This document shows positions 48,421 to 58,602 of a stretch of DNA of 64,000 bases, one piece after another. Each line of letters opens with the position of its first letter. Within the stretch, counting starts at the first letter, position 1. The notes below the pieces were generated by a model, which saw nothing but the letters and a program-made list of their open reading frames with translations, was not told the origin of the DNA and searched no databases. This stretch comes from Lotus japonicus (taxonomy: Eukaryota > Streptophyta > Magnoliopsida > Fabales > Fabaceae). The position numbers were made by a program, and so were the translations under genes. The DNA lies in contig NC_080044.1 in assembly GCF_012489685.1 (NCBI RefSeq), forward strand, positions 71,906,732 to 71,970,731. Direction: 5' to 3'.

Positions 48421-48469
48421 ACTATTGATTTCACATCATTCTTATCTTATCTTTTGCTATATTTTAAGG

Positions 48470-48799
48470 TTTCAGATATACATGTCAAGTCATTGAAGCA
48501 GTTGAATGAATCTCTACCTCCCATTGACTTAGCTGCTATAAACGTTGCTGCTTCTTCCAAGAGAAGATCATCAAGTCGAGTCGAGGAGCAAATCAGCAAG
48601 CACCAAAGCAAGAGGACAATAAGAACATTCAAGAAGGGAACAATGATCTTCAAGCTCAATCAAAAAGAGAACCAACTTCACAAAGTTATAATGATAATAA
48701 CAACAATGTTGGAGATCATGAAATGCAAGGTTATAATCCATTCAATCAAATAATGGTACAATTGCCTCATGCCCCAACATGGAAGAAATCGGGGGCTTA
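48470..48799 (+). pseudogene. Coding-like remnant, unidentified
   Basis: One frame gives SLKQLNESLPPIDLAAINVA and then SSKRRSSSRVEEQISKHQSK. A second frame takes over with NIQEGNNDLQAQSKREP, then NDNNNNVGDHEMQGYNPFNQ and MVQLPHAPTWKKSGA before a stop at about 48799. The switch of frame with coding-like composition on both sides suggests a frameshifted gene or gag fragment. I do not recognise the family. It ends just before the TIR element at 48847. Confidence 0.35.
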
Positions 48800-48846
48800 G
48801 GAGTTAGGACCATATAAGTGGCTAGATGATGAAATGATGAGACTTA

Positions 48847-50123
48847 GAGCATCTCCAATGGAAGGTTGCTAGTTGGGTTGCTTAAACACTATTCTGGTGG
48901 GTCCATACTGCCACATAAGATTTAAGCAACTCATAAACAACTCAGACAAAATTCGCTCCAGTGGCAGTTGCTTATTTTACTTTCAGTTAGGTCCCACTAT
49001 ACTCCATATATTTATATTTTTCAATTCCACATTAAAATTTAAATATTAATTCAATGTAATTAATTAATTCATCTTTTTTTTCAATATTAATTCATCTTCT
49101 TATTTATTAATTTATTAATCAAATATTAATTTTGTTCTTTTTAAGGCCCAAATACGAACTAGCCCACCACTTTTTCTTAACAGAACTAGCCCACAACTTA
49201 AATTTGAATTGGTTTAGTTTAATATTATAATACTAGGCCCACCTTACTTGTGTTAATATGAATCAGAAAATAAAACCTAAATTAGAGAAGTATCTAGAAG
49301 ACTAGAACCATAGAAACCGGTGTTTCTGCAACTGAGAGAAAATTGTCTCTGCAACTGCTCATCTCCTTCTTCCTTTCCTTCACACCGTTGCAACCGATTC
49401 TCTTTCTCTCTCACTCTTCCTCTTCCTCAGATCGAAGCAAATCCCTCCTCTTCCTCTCCTCTGAAAACGACGAAGCCTCCCTCCTCTTCCTCTGTTTAGA
49501 GGACATGCAAGTTCCAAATCGAGGAAAGAAACTCGTTTCCCAGATCGAGCCTCCTCTTCTCTGTTCGCCCCCATCACAGATCGAGCCTCTTCTTCGTTCC
49601 CAACCCAGAGGTAGCAAAAACCCAGGTACAGAGGACATGCAAGTTCCAGATCGAAGATCGAAGATCAGAGATCAAAGATCGGAGGTTCCAACCGTCAGTT
49701 ACGAGATCCTCTCCACTGTCAAGCCACATGCCAACCTCATACAGTGTATTTTGTGTATTTTTTTTTATTTGTTTCAACGATTTGTGTTTTATGCTCATCT
49801 CCCCTTCTTTTATGTAATAAATTTCTTAACTTTTGGATATTTTTGCTTCTGTTTGGCTATATTCTGGATTTTCTCATACTGTTATAGTTGCCTCTTCATT
49901 AGTCTGTTTCCCTCTTCTTTTAACTGGATTTTGGTGCTGAATGGAGAGAGAAAAAATAATATTTTAAGCAAGGACCAAGTTAAGGAGCGTTGCTTATTTA
50001 AGCAACGTTGCTTAGCTTTTAGCTTTTAGCAACGCCACTTCAGCAAGCTCCAATGGAGCCCAAGAATAAGGAACGCATCTTATTTCCTCCAACCAGGTTA
50101 AGCAACCTGCGTTGGAGTTGCTC
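48847..50123. mobile_element. Harbinger-like TIR element, 1.28 kb, with internal ORF
   Basis: The left end GAGCATCTCCAATGGAAGGT and the inverted right end GAGCAACTCCAACGCAGGTT are alike and both continue into TTGCT-rich sequence. TTA flanks the element on both sides (48844-48846 and 50124-50126), the usual PIF/Harbinger duplication. More TTGCTTA / TAAGCAA and GCTCCA motifs occur inward on both sides. There is no transposase. A central part (about 49330-49740) has high coding-like or UTR-like complexity and may be captured. Confidence 0.78.
49505..50029 (+). CDS. Open frame inside the TIR element, unidentified (174 codons)
   Basis: From the ATG at 49505 (MQVPNRGKKLVSQIEPPLLC) to the stop at 50027-50029. 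The frame is open upstream without ATG to 49343. A short repeat EDMQVP occurs twice. The second half is hydrophobic (CILCIFFYLFQRFVFYAHLP) but AT-rich, like translated non-coding DNA. No family recognised; it may be chance or a captured exon with its intron. Confidence 0.2.
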   Translation: MQVPNRGKKLVSQIEPPLLCSPPSQIEPLLRSQPRGSKNPGTEDMQVPDRRSKIRDQRSEVPTVSYEILSTVKPHANLIQCILCIFFYLFQRFVFYAHLPFFYVINFLTFGYFCFCLAIFWIFSYCYSCLFISLFPSSFNWILVLNGERKNNILSKDQVKERCLFKQRCLAFSF

Positions 50124-50126
50124 TTA

Positions 50127-50932
50127 GTTACATGTTTGAAAGCAGTGACGGACCCACGTGTTAAGTGGGTGGGGCATTTGACCCCACGTCCTTGAGCAAA
50201 ATTCTTCCCAATACCCTTCTATGTTAATATAAAATATTCAATTGCCCCCAGCAAAAACTAAATGCTCCCATAGCTACACTATTTTACTTCCAATACCACT
50301 AAAAGTTAAATCTCTTCAATTTTTGTATCTGACTTCTTTGTACTTCTTGCATTTGACCCCACGTCCTTAACAAAGTTTTCTCTCACTTCTTTGTACTTCT
50401 TTACTTTTTCAACAAGTCAATATCCAAAAGATAATAGATTGGAATACATTTATCCAACTTTACTATTCTTTCTATTATAGAAAAAGAATTTCCTCTCCTA
50501 CTCAAAACTCCTTAATTTTTAACCTCCGTTTTTTTGTTGGGTGCGGGATTTGGTGGTGCTGGGTGTGGAGTTTGGTTGGTTGAGAGTGGGAAAAGGAGAA
50601 GGAAAAGGTTGAAGGGGAATTTGTGGGTTTTGTGATGAATTTCTGGATTTTAAGATGATTATGAAAGAGTTGGATTAAATTTGATGAAAGAAATTTATCA
50701 AGGACTAAAATTGATGTAAAAAGTCCACGTTTGCGCTTATATAGACAAGTTATTAAATGTCAAATAAACATTATGACATCAGATGCACTATTTTAAATCA
50801 AACAAAATTTGTTGGGGAAGAAAAAAAAATTATTAGGAACCATTTTAGATTCAAGTATATACGTGAGGGACCAAAAAATATATTATTTGTATTATTTGCC
50901 CCCGCGACCTAAAAATCCTGGATTTGTCACTG
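50127..50932. other. Intergenic, repeat-like, no gene
   Basis: CATTTGACCCCACGTCCTT occurs twice (about 50176 and 50349), suggesting an old repeat. No coding signal. Confidence 0.4.
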
Positions 50933-50948
50933 TTCTTATTCATGTAGT

Positions 50949-51669
50949 TTTTTTTTAGGTAAGCCAAAGAATTGTATTGAACTAGCACAAGGGGTGCTAA
51001 ACCCGAACACAAAGAGATACAAGAAGAGAAAAGAAGAGAAAAAGGTTAAGAGACAAACTGGTAAAATTTGAAACCAGCAAAACCCCCCAACAAACTAAAC
51101 AAAGCTATATCCCTCCCTGGTAAATGCTACTAAAGCCATTAGACCCACACAGTACCAAAACAATACCAATAATGGCCAGCAAACTCGACAATAATCCACA
51201 TGCCATAGCTCCTCATATGCACAGTAGGCCAATATAGCAGCAAAAATCCTAAACCTTTCCTTCCAATCAACTAGCAGATATGTACCACACCAGCAATAAG
51301 AACCCCTTGCAGTATCATCACGTTGGAATGGAGTTGAAATGGAAGCGAACCTACAGAGAAAAAATGCACTCCAAAGGACAAGATTTCCACTCAAAAAGAG
51401 AGTATGTAAAGTTGCAAAACTTCGCTTTAAGCCAGTGCCAAGAACGAGATTGGATCAGATCAAGGAGATAGCTATGATCCAATTCACTGTTCCTGAAAAT
51501 AATAGAATTCCGCTGAAGCCAAAGCGACCAAACAGTAGCCATCCAGATAGCTAATTCCCCGAGACGCTGATTTTTATTCCTTGCTATATTTGAGAACTGT
51601 GCAAAATTGGCCACAGATGAAGCCGGTAAGGCCACAAGAGATCCCCAACCAGTGATGTAGTGATTGCCA
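50949..51669 (-). mobile_element. 5'-truncated LINE with 16-bp target duplication
   Basis: TTCTTATTCATGTAGT occurs directly at 50933-50948 and 51670-51685. The insert begins on the plus strand with poly(T), so the element runs on the minus strand and ends in poly(A). Near its 5' side the minus frame (51680-51351) reads AIWMATVWSLWLQRNSIIFR and LIQSRSWHWLKAK, the zinc-binding RT-linked tail (zf-RVT) of plant LINE ORF2. 721 bp are left of an element normally several kb long. The sharp duplication indicates a fairly recent target-primed insertion. Confidence 0.9.
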
Positions 51670-51806
51670 TTCTTATTCATGTAGTAATGTAGTATTTTTA
51701 TGGTGGAGGGTTAAATAAAATTCCATCACATGTTGTAAAAATCGTTCATTCATAAGTACGCATTAAATTACAACTGTGTATTATTTGTGATGAGGTTATA
51801 ATAAAT

Positions 51807-51918
51807 TTTATACCGTCAACCAATCACATTTCAAGGATGTGAGAAAATCTCTCTTTTTATTTAATTTTATTAATTGACGTGCCACATTCTTAAAATCTTA
51901 TAGGTTAACGGTGTAAAA
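51807..51918. mobile_element. Short MITE-like inverted repeat
   Basis: TTTTATACCGTCAACC on the left and GGTTAACGGTGTAAAA on the right are inverted copies with two differences. Directly after it come TTTACACCGTCGATGCA, like the TIR of the MITE at 19574-19755, so the two are probably related. Confidence 0.5.
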
Positions 51919-52417
51919 AAACTTTACACCGTCGATGCATCATTATTTTTCTCCTTATATAAATGCAATTACACTAACATATTTAACATATCAAAAAATT
52001 AGAATATATATCCACCCCACCCACCTTGTAAAAAATCTTTACACCCATTTGTGTATTATCATTTTTCTCATTATATAAATGCAATTACATTAACATAATT
52101 AACACATAAAAAAATTGATTATCGTCTCCGAGATTAAGGACTGCAGGATATGAAAATAAAAAATTGATTATCGTCTCCGAGATTAAGAAAGGTATGCTTA
52201 GCCATACTTTCACTATCCAGCTATTCCTAATTTCCGTAAAGGTAAGCAGCTGAGTATCACACACCTCCGTTTTATAACAAAACGTTCTCACAAATTTCTC
52301 CACTGTTGCCAATGTGGGACTTAGAATTGTAATTACAACTTTGTAAAATTTTCTCAATGTGGGACTTCACAAAAGGACAACAAATTTCTTGGATAAATTA
52401 TAAGCTATGTTTGGATA

Positions 52418-52451
52418 GGTGCTAACTTAGGTGTCAACTCAAGTTAGCACC
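52418..52451. repeat. Hairpin, 11-bp perfect stem
   Basis: GGTGCTAACTT and AAGTTAGCACC flank a 12-base loop. Probably the heart of an old MITE. Confidence 0.7.
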
Positions 52452-52545
52452 CAACTTAACACAAAAAGTGATTGAAATTTTACTTATAAGTGAGAATGAG
52501 AATGAAGAGTATGTTCATGTTAGACTCAACTCATATCCGCCAGAG

Positions 52546-52662
52546 TCCAATTAATCTAGTAACATCTTAGTACTTGAGATTAAGAAAACACCCGAGTCTA
52601 ACCCAAATTTGCCACAATCCAATTCACCTAGTAACACCTTAGTACTTGAGATTAAGAAAAAC
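52546..52662. repeat. 72-bp-period direct repeat
   Basis: TCCAATT, then CTAGTAACA, then CTTAGTACTTGAGATTAAGA occur at 52546-52587 and again 72 bp later. Confidence 0.88.
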
Positions 52663-52941
52663 AGAAGAACAGTTAACACACAAAAAAAGAAGAGAACTGC
52701 ATTCCTCAATAATATGATAGTAAAACAAATTATACAAATACAAAAGAAAAATGTATCTCTTCCATTGGCAGGGGTGCTGCTTATTTTGCTGCCGGACGTA
52801 TATAAATCTCATTCAATAACTAATACAAAGATATCTACTATATATAATCCAAAATGAGCTAAATGTGGCAATTTTTCTTATATGTATGTTTATTTTTATT
52901 GACTTTCTTCTTTTAATTATCTTCTCCACCTCACTTTCCAT

Positions 52942-55414
52942 CTATGCTGCAGATGCACCTTTGGTCTTAGTGCTTTTTGAGTCACCTAATAATCTTTGCC
53001 GGAAATCAGTGACCATTTTAGGAAGTCCCTCACGGAGGGACACAGATGGCTTCCAGCCAAGAAGCTCTTTGGCTTTCGAGATGTCCGGCTTCCTCATATG
53101 CGGGTCATCCTCTGTGTTGGGTCTGAACTCTATCTTTGCACTTGGGTCTATAGTCTCTTGTACAACCTGCATAAAAACTTAGTGCATGTTTGGAAATCCT
53201 TCTAGTATTGATTTTAAAACTAGGATCAATTCAGTTGAGAAGCTTATACGAGTAGCTAGAATCGACTGTGAGGAGAAAAAAAATGATCCAAAAACATGTT
53301 ATTGTTATTAATGCTGATAATAGTGAGAACATGAAAACACAGTACCTGAGCCAGTTCAAGCATGGTGAATTCACCAGGGTTGCCAAGATTGAAAGGACCA
53401 ATATGCTCACCTTCCATCAGCCGCATTAGGCCGTCTACCTGTTATCATCCATGATCGTTCCATGATAAGCATTTCTCATAGGTTTAATTACATGCTCATA
53501 CATTGGAAAATCATTTCCAAATAAAGTACCCGAAACAGAACACAGTAGCTCAGTTCTCATTTGTAGCTAGTCATCATTTTGCAAAATTAAATACCATTTG
53601 CAGTAGGAATTTTAGAATGCAGTCAATGTGTAATCCATTTCAAACATTTTCTGTAGTTAAGTCCATTGATATAGTTGGAAAAAAGATACAAATTTAGAAG
53701 TTCTTAAAAGGTACCATATTTTCCATCCTCAGAGGAATTTTGTTCATTCTCACAACTCCAATAAATACACGTTGATACATATTACTACAGCAATGCAACT
53801 CCTCTAATTTTCAACATATTTCTTCACAGTAAATAAGATGTATATGGCCTAAAAAGTTTTACCAAGTCTGAAACAAATTGAAAGCTTCTTGTCTGTTTTC
53901 CATCGCCATAAACAGTCAATGGTTCCTTCCTCAAAGCCTGTAAAGTTTTTGAGATAAGTCCAACAAAGTTTGTTGGCAAGAAAGCAATAAAAGCCATTAA
54001 AAACCCAAAAGGCCAAAACACATAGTAGAAAATGTCAGAGTTTTACCTGAGCAACAAAATTACTGACAACACGCCCATCATCAAGGCACATTCTGGGTCC
54101 ATAAGTGTTAAAGATTCGAGCAATTCTCACCTATACAACAATTCAGTTGAATCACTTTCATTTCAATTCCATCTGCTTCCACAAATATCAGGTCCCATAA
54201 TAAATATAAAATGAGAATTTGTACCAACCTCAATGCCAGCTCCTCTGTGGTAATCCATGGTTAATGTCTCAGCAGTGCGCTTTCCCTCATCATAACAGCT
54301 TCTAACACCTACAAAACACAACCAGAAACTGGATAAAACAAAACCAAAGCTTCATGCATTCAAATTAAACAAACAAGATTTGAAAGAGTGAAAAAAATAC
54401 CAATGGGATTAACATTGCCCCAATAGGTCTCAGCCTGAGGGTGTTGAAGTGGATCACCATAAACTTCACTGGTGCTAGTCAGCAAAAATCTAGCACCTAC
54501 TCTCTTTGCCAATCCCAACATATTCAAAGTCCCCACCACATTTGTCTTGTGCATTCCAAATCAAACCAAAAATAGATAAAGAATCAAGGAATCCAATTTC
54601 AAAATCAACACATAACATAAACTATGTATAAGTATATTAACATATCAATCCATGCATGTCATCATCCTAATACAATTGTGATCACATTAATCAAAGTAGG
54701 AATATATGATGTATGTAAATAACACAAATATTTCACCAAACAAAATCAAATATGCAAAGCTTGATTATGAATAGAAAGTTGAAAGGATATGATGGTCTTG
54801 ACAGGATTGTATTTGTAATGAACAGGGGAAGCAGGGCAAGCAAGGTGATAGATCTGATCAACTTCAAGAAGGATGGGTTCAACGACATCATGTCGAATGA
54901 GCTCGAAGTTGGGGTTACCAAGGTGGTGCAGCAGGTTCTCTTTCCTTCCGGTGAAGAAGTTATCAACGACGATGACATTGTCACCGCGTTCAATGAGACG
55001 GTCAACAAGGTGGCTTCCGACGAAACCTGCACCGCCAGTGACCAAAACCCTGTTCTGCCTCTTGCTTTTCAAGGCGATGCTGAGCGGGAGCCTGGCTTTC
55101 CTCTGCAGCACTTCGTAGTGGCTGCTGGTTTGTTCTGCGGCCAAGAGGATGCGGCGAGTTGGGAGAGACGTAGAAGAGGAGTCATGATGAGATGTGGATG
55201 CGGCGGAGCGGGAAGGGAGGAGGTTGAAGAAGAGTGTGGAGATGGCGATGCCTATGAGGAGGAAGGAGGCTCGTCGGAGCATGAAGGAGATTGGGTTTGG
55301 GGATTTTGGTGGAGAGTTGGAACGGCGTGGGGTGGAGGGATTGGTGGCGGTTTGTTGTTGTTGTTGTTCTTCTTGTTCTCTGGTTTGGTTTCTGTGAATA
55401 AGTTCAGAGGTCAT
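52942..55414 (-). CDS. UXS: UDP-glucuronic acid decarboxylase (UDP-xylose synthase), Golgi membrane type
   Basis: Seven minus-strand exons, 55414-54791, 54548-54401, 54308-54229, 54130-54047, 53937-53863, 53438-53346 and 53166-52942, join in frame to 442 aa. It converts UDP-glucuronate to UDP-xylose with NAD+ for cell-wall xylan and xyloglucan. The N-terminus is cytosolic and Gln/Pro-rich; residues 49-66 ([18 protein letters not shown]) are a signal anchor, marking the type II Golgi form. The SDR fold shows [10 protein letters not shown] (127-136), [20 protein letters not shown] (232-241) and the catalytic Y263-DEG-K267. Length is close to known plant membrane UXS enzymes (about 445 aa). Introns 2-6 are GT-AG. 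Intron 1 starts ATATCCTTTC and ends TGCAC, an AT-AC pair; only this pair restores the family's [12 protein letters not shown]. Confidence 0.95.
54549..54790 (-). other. U12-type AT-AC intron in the UXS gene
   Basis: On the minus strand the intron begins ATATCCTTTC (matching the U12 donor consensus ATATCCTTY), holds TTCCTTGAT (54591-54583, matching the U12 branch consensus TTCCTTRAY) and ends GCAC before AAGACAAATG. The branch A lies about 35 nt from the 3' end, longer than usual. No GT-AG pair here gives the conserved protein. Confidence 0.85.
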
Positions 55415-56199
55415 GTTTTCTGTTTTTCTCTGTTTGTGTTGCACTCACACACACACTATGTGATGTTTGTGTGGTATTTGGAAAATTGAGTGATGAAGAT
55501 GTTTGGTTTGGATTTGAATGGTGGTGATGTTGATGCATGAAAGATGGCTTTAAAATCGTTCCAACATGCATGAGCGGAAATGGTGGCGATTTTGCTTAGT
55601 TTGAGGTTTGCCATTACCCTTTCACTTTTCTTTCTTTCTTGGTTTAGTTGTCATTGTAAGCAAAGTGATAAATAAGTTCCACGAGTCACCACTCACCAGG
55701 GAGAGATGGGAGATGCTGAAATCAATGGAAGCTGAGTGAGATCATGCGTTGACTGACCAATATGAAATTATGAATATCACAGATTCACAATATAAATGTG
55801 GGTTGGTTTTTTCTTTTTGGTCAAAATAAATGTGGGTTAGTATAATGGGCTTGATTGAACACCAACTTTTTCTTGGGCTGAGTTGAGGTTTTTCAACCCA
55901 CTTATCAAGGCTAAATGGGTTATTACTCACATTTAGCCGATTTTTCCCACCCACTTATCATTTTTTTTTTGAGATCAGTTTTTGAGTTTTTTCAATATTT
56001 TAAAATGTTCGTTGTTTTAGAAAATAATGCATTTTTTGCTAAATTTTTTTATCTATATTCTCATTTAATACATTTTCTCTCACTTATCACCTTACATATT
56101 AACCAACCACATTTCTTCTTTATTAACTAGATTCTCTTCTATCTAAGTATAATTAATAGTTGCATATAGTATTAGTAAAATTAAATAAGGATACCTTAG
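55415..56199. other. 5' flank of the UXS gene; intergenic
   Basis: The leader and promoter of the minus-strand UXS gene should lie in 55415-55750. One micro-insertion is at 55792-55838. No gene seen. Confidence 0.45.
55792..55838 (-). mobile_element. Tiny poly(T)-GGTCAAA insertion with 13-bp target duplication
   Basis: ATAAATGTGGGTT occurs at 55792-55804 and 55826-55838, flanking 21 bp: a T-rich run ending GGTCAAA. Same structure and orientation as those at 46439 and 46701. Confidence 0.75.
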
Positions 56200-56515
56200 T
56201 ACTCCCTAGTCCCTCCGTCCCCCTATATAAGTCACTTTTAAAGATTTTTTTTAGTCCCAAGATATAAGTCACTTTATAATACCAATGAAGTATTTGATAT
56301 TTTTTTTTTCCAAACTTACCCTCATATTTAATATGAAAGAGATAATGTAATTTTGAAAAAAATTCAATTTAGAAAGAGAAGTTGATGGATAATCTAAGAA
56401 ACTCAAGAAAACTTTTTACAAATTTAATGCTAACAACTTCTTTTTTTAATCCTAAAGAATTTGGTAAAAATGAAAGTAATATTATACATTGTGAAACGGA
56501 AGAAATAATAAATAT
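56200..56515. mobile_element. Stowaway-like MITE, degenerate
   Basis: Starts TACTCCC, then CCCTCCGTCCC and TATATAAGTCACTTT, as in dicot Stowaway-type MITEs. It ends near TGTGAAACGGAAGAAATAAT, a decayed inverted copy of the start. A second AGATATAAGTCACTTTATA lies at about 56261. The ends are not exact. Confidence 0.55.
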
Positions 56516-56983
56516 TAAATTATTGAACATCAAACCACACTCCAACATACCTAGGCAAATCGTAGCGAGTGAGATTGGTGGTGAGTAGTCATGTCGATCA
56601 GTTTATTAAAAGAGCAGGGCTAAGCTAAACCAGCATGGGCCCTTCTTTTAAGAAAACCCTATATAGTGGAAGATTAGATTAGAGAGGTCCAAAGTCCCAA
56701 ACAATTTCCCTATTTCTCGTTTGGTTTCCCATCTCCCTTTCCTCGAATCACATGCCAGTGATGCCACGCTGCTGCTAATACAAGTCCAATCACTGTTCCC
56801 ACAGAGTCAAAACAACACTTTAATATTATTCAATACTATCTAATTAATTTACTTACACACATACGCGTCCCAAAGCTTAATTTAAACTCAGAAAAAGACA
56901 ATATAGCACACGCAACACACACCCCACCCACTCATACATAGACAACACTTGCTCAGTCTCACCTATCTATCCTACAAAAATAA
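56516..56983 (+). promoter_or_regulatory. Presumed promoter and 5' UTR of the small membrane protein gene
   Basis: CCCTATATAGTGG at about 56656 could be a TATA box, but it is more than 300 bp from the ATG. The 56880-56980 stretch is CA-rich, like a leader. Confidence 0.35.
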
Positions 56984-57346
56984 ATGATGCAACAGGCTCA
57001 GGGTGGTGGTGCTCCACCGCATGCTATCCTTCTGGCAGTGGTGGTAGCGATCGTGGTCATCGTGCCTTTCCTTCTCGGAGATCAGGGAGAAGCCATCACC
57101 GAAGGGATAGCGGAGCTGCTAAGTCCACTAGGTCTTCTTCTGCTCCCCATCATTCTCCTCCTCACCATCCAGTTCCTCTCTTCCGATCGCGGCTCCTTCG
57201 TCTCTTCACTTTTCTCCACCGGCGAACCAGACTCCATCCACCGAGTCAGCGGCTCCCCCGTCGGCGTGGCACTCGTCCTCATCCTCATTCTGTTCCTCCT
57301 CTACAACCGCTTCTCCATCTTCGGCGGTGATGATTCCGATGAATGA
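56984..57346 (+). CDS. Small three-span transmembrane protein
   Basis: One exon, 120 aa. The start is the first ATG of MMQQAQGGG. Hydrophobic spans lie at about 14-31 (AILLAVVVAIVVIVPFLL), 46-65 (LSPLGLLLLPIILLLTIQFL) and 93-109 (VGVALVLILILFLLYN). A Ser/Gly-rich loop (SSDRGSFVSSLFSTGEPD) separates spans 2 and 3, and the tail is acidic (FGGDDSDE). The sequence is GC-richer than its surroundings and has no internal stops, which supports a real gene. It resembles short plant proteins annotated only as transmembrane protein. No function can be given. Confidence 0.8.
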   Translation: MMQQAQGGGAPPHAILLAVVVAIVVIVPFLLGDQGEAITEGIAELLSPLGLLLLPIILLLTIQFLSSDRGSFVSSLFSTGEPDSIHRVSGSPVGVALVLILILFLLYNRFSIFGGDDSDE

Positions 57347-58549
57347 ATGAGTTTCTGGATCTGGCTCTCTCATGCTTTTTGTTTTGTACTATTTCAGATT
57401 ATAATTGTAATATTGTGGTATTATTAACTAATTACAGTGAGAGAATAGATGAACTTAATTGCTTTTTTTTTTCCCCTCTTCAGATTTGATATGCAGTAAA
57501 TAAATGAGTAATTAATGATATGATGCAACGTACAGTTATTTTGATTTGTGTAGCAAAGATGAGAGCATCTTGAAAACTCTCATTCATTGATTTGTTTGTG
57601 AGGAAGGAAAAGGAAATTCAAATGCTAGCTAGAAAGAAACAATTGGTTGGTGGAGGAGCGTAGTAGCTTTCACTTTTTTTTTACTTTACTTTTGCTTGTG
57701 TTGAGTTGAGGACATTTTACCAGCGCTGACCCTCACTTGCTCCTGCTTCGGAATGTGTATGCTGACGCGTGTAAGCACGCCATTGGTCTCTTTTGTTTAT
57801 TATTTTTTAAGTTGTTCAATTCTTTTGCTTAGTGTTGTTCTCATCGGCTCCAAAAGTCGTATGATCCAACAGCGGGCGGCACGGTTAGCTCACTCGTTAT
57901 GCTCTTAAGCAGACATTGTGCAGTGAGTTAGCATGATTTGATCCAGGAATGGAACACCCTGGCGCTACTTGAAAGTGTTCGATTAACTCGACAAAGAGCT
58001 AGGACATATATATACTATACATGACAACATCAAGATAGTCGTGCGCTTGAAAGTTAAGACATTCCAGCATACTTGTAGAGACTCTAAACATATTTGTATG
58101 ACCTACTAATACAAGTTCTATCTTTAATTTACATAACATGTCATTCATTCTTGATATTTTTGAGTTATTCTTAGACTCGTGTATTCTCTCTTGCTCTCTC
58201 ATCAACTTGAATGTCCAAGTGTCATCTGCAGCTCTCCCCTCCGCTCGAGACCAACATCACCACTCTTTCAGGTCAAGCTACGACTAAACACGGCCAACAA
58301 GCACTTCAAGAAGAGCAATACAAATTTATGGAAGCATCGCTTAGGATACACATAATCTAGACAATGTATTGTTTCTAAGCATTTGCATCGGATTTTCTTT
58401 TCTAAAATTAAGTCTAAGCACATTCAAAATTGATTTTGACTTCAATCAACTCTCTATGAAAGGAAAATAAAAAAAGTAAACATAGGTAAATATAGTATAT
58501 TTTACCCGGCCAATTTTTTATAACAATGAATTAAAAACCACAGCTACCA
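57347..58549. other. Intergenic, no gene recognised
   Basis: 3' flank of the membrane protein gene, then AT-rich DNA up to the MULE target duplication. Frames are short and without family signal. Confidence 0.5.
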
Positions 58550-58558
58550 GCCTACTAG

Positions 58559-58602
58559 GGGAGTTGGGTTTGGGGCCCCCCCTATGGGGCTCCGCGCCCC
58601 AC
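58559..58602 (+). repeat. Left TIR of the MULE (44 bp, perfect)
   Basis: Inverted copy of 62686-62729. Very GC-rich, with CTCCGCGCCCC near its inner end. The target duplication precedes it at 58550-58558. Confidence 0.95.

Larger units (their letters stand above)
51686..52941. other. Repeat-rich intergenic DNA downstream of the UXS gene
   Basis: Holds a MITE-like piece (51807-51918), duplicated strings AATGCAATTACATTAACATA (51963, 52078) and AAAAAATTGATTATCGTCTC (about 52109, 52157), a hairpin (52418-52451) and a 72-bp direct repeat (52546-52662). The end near 52941 is the 3' UTR of the UXS gene. No gene seen. Confidence 0.5.

Noticed and set aside
54752..54790. GT-AG alternative for UXS intron 1
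   Set aside because: No GT donor near the end of exon 1 restores the conserved KTIKTNVVG junction; ATATCCTTT with an AC acceptor does.
54752..55489. Plus-strand frame of 245 codons
   Set aside because: Antisense to exon 1 of the UXS gene, whose SDR motifs are clear; no domain in the plus frame.
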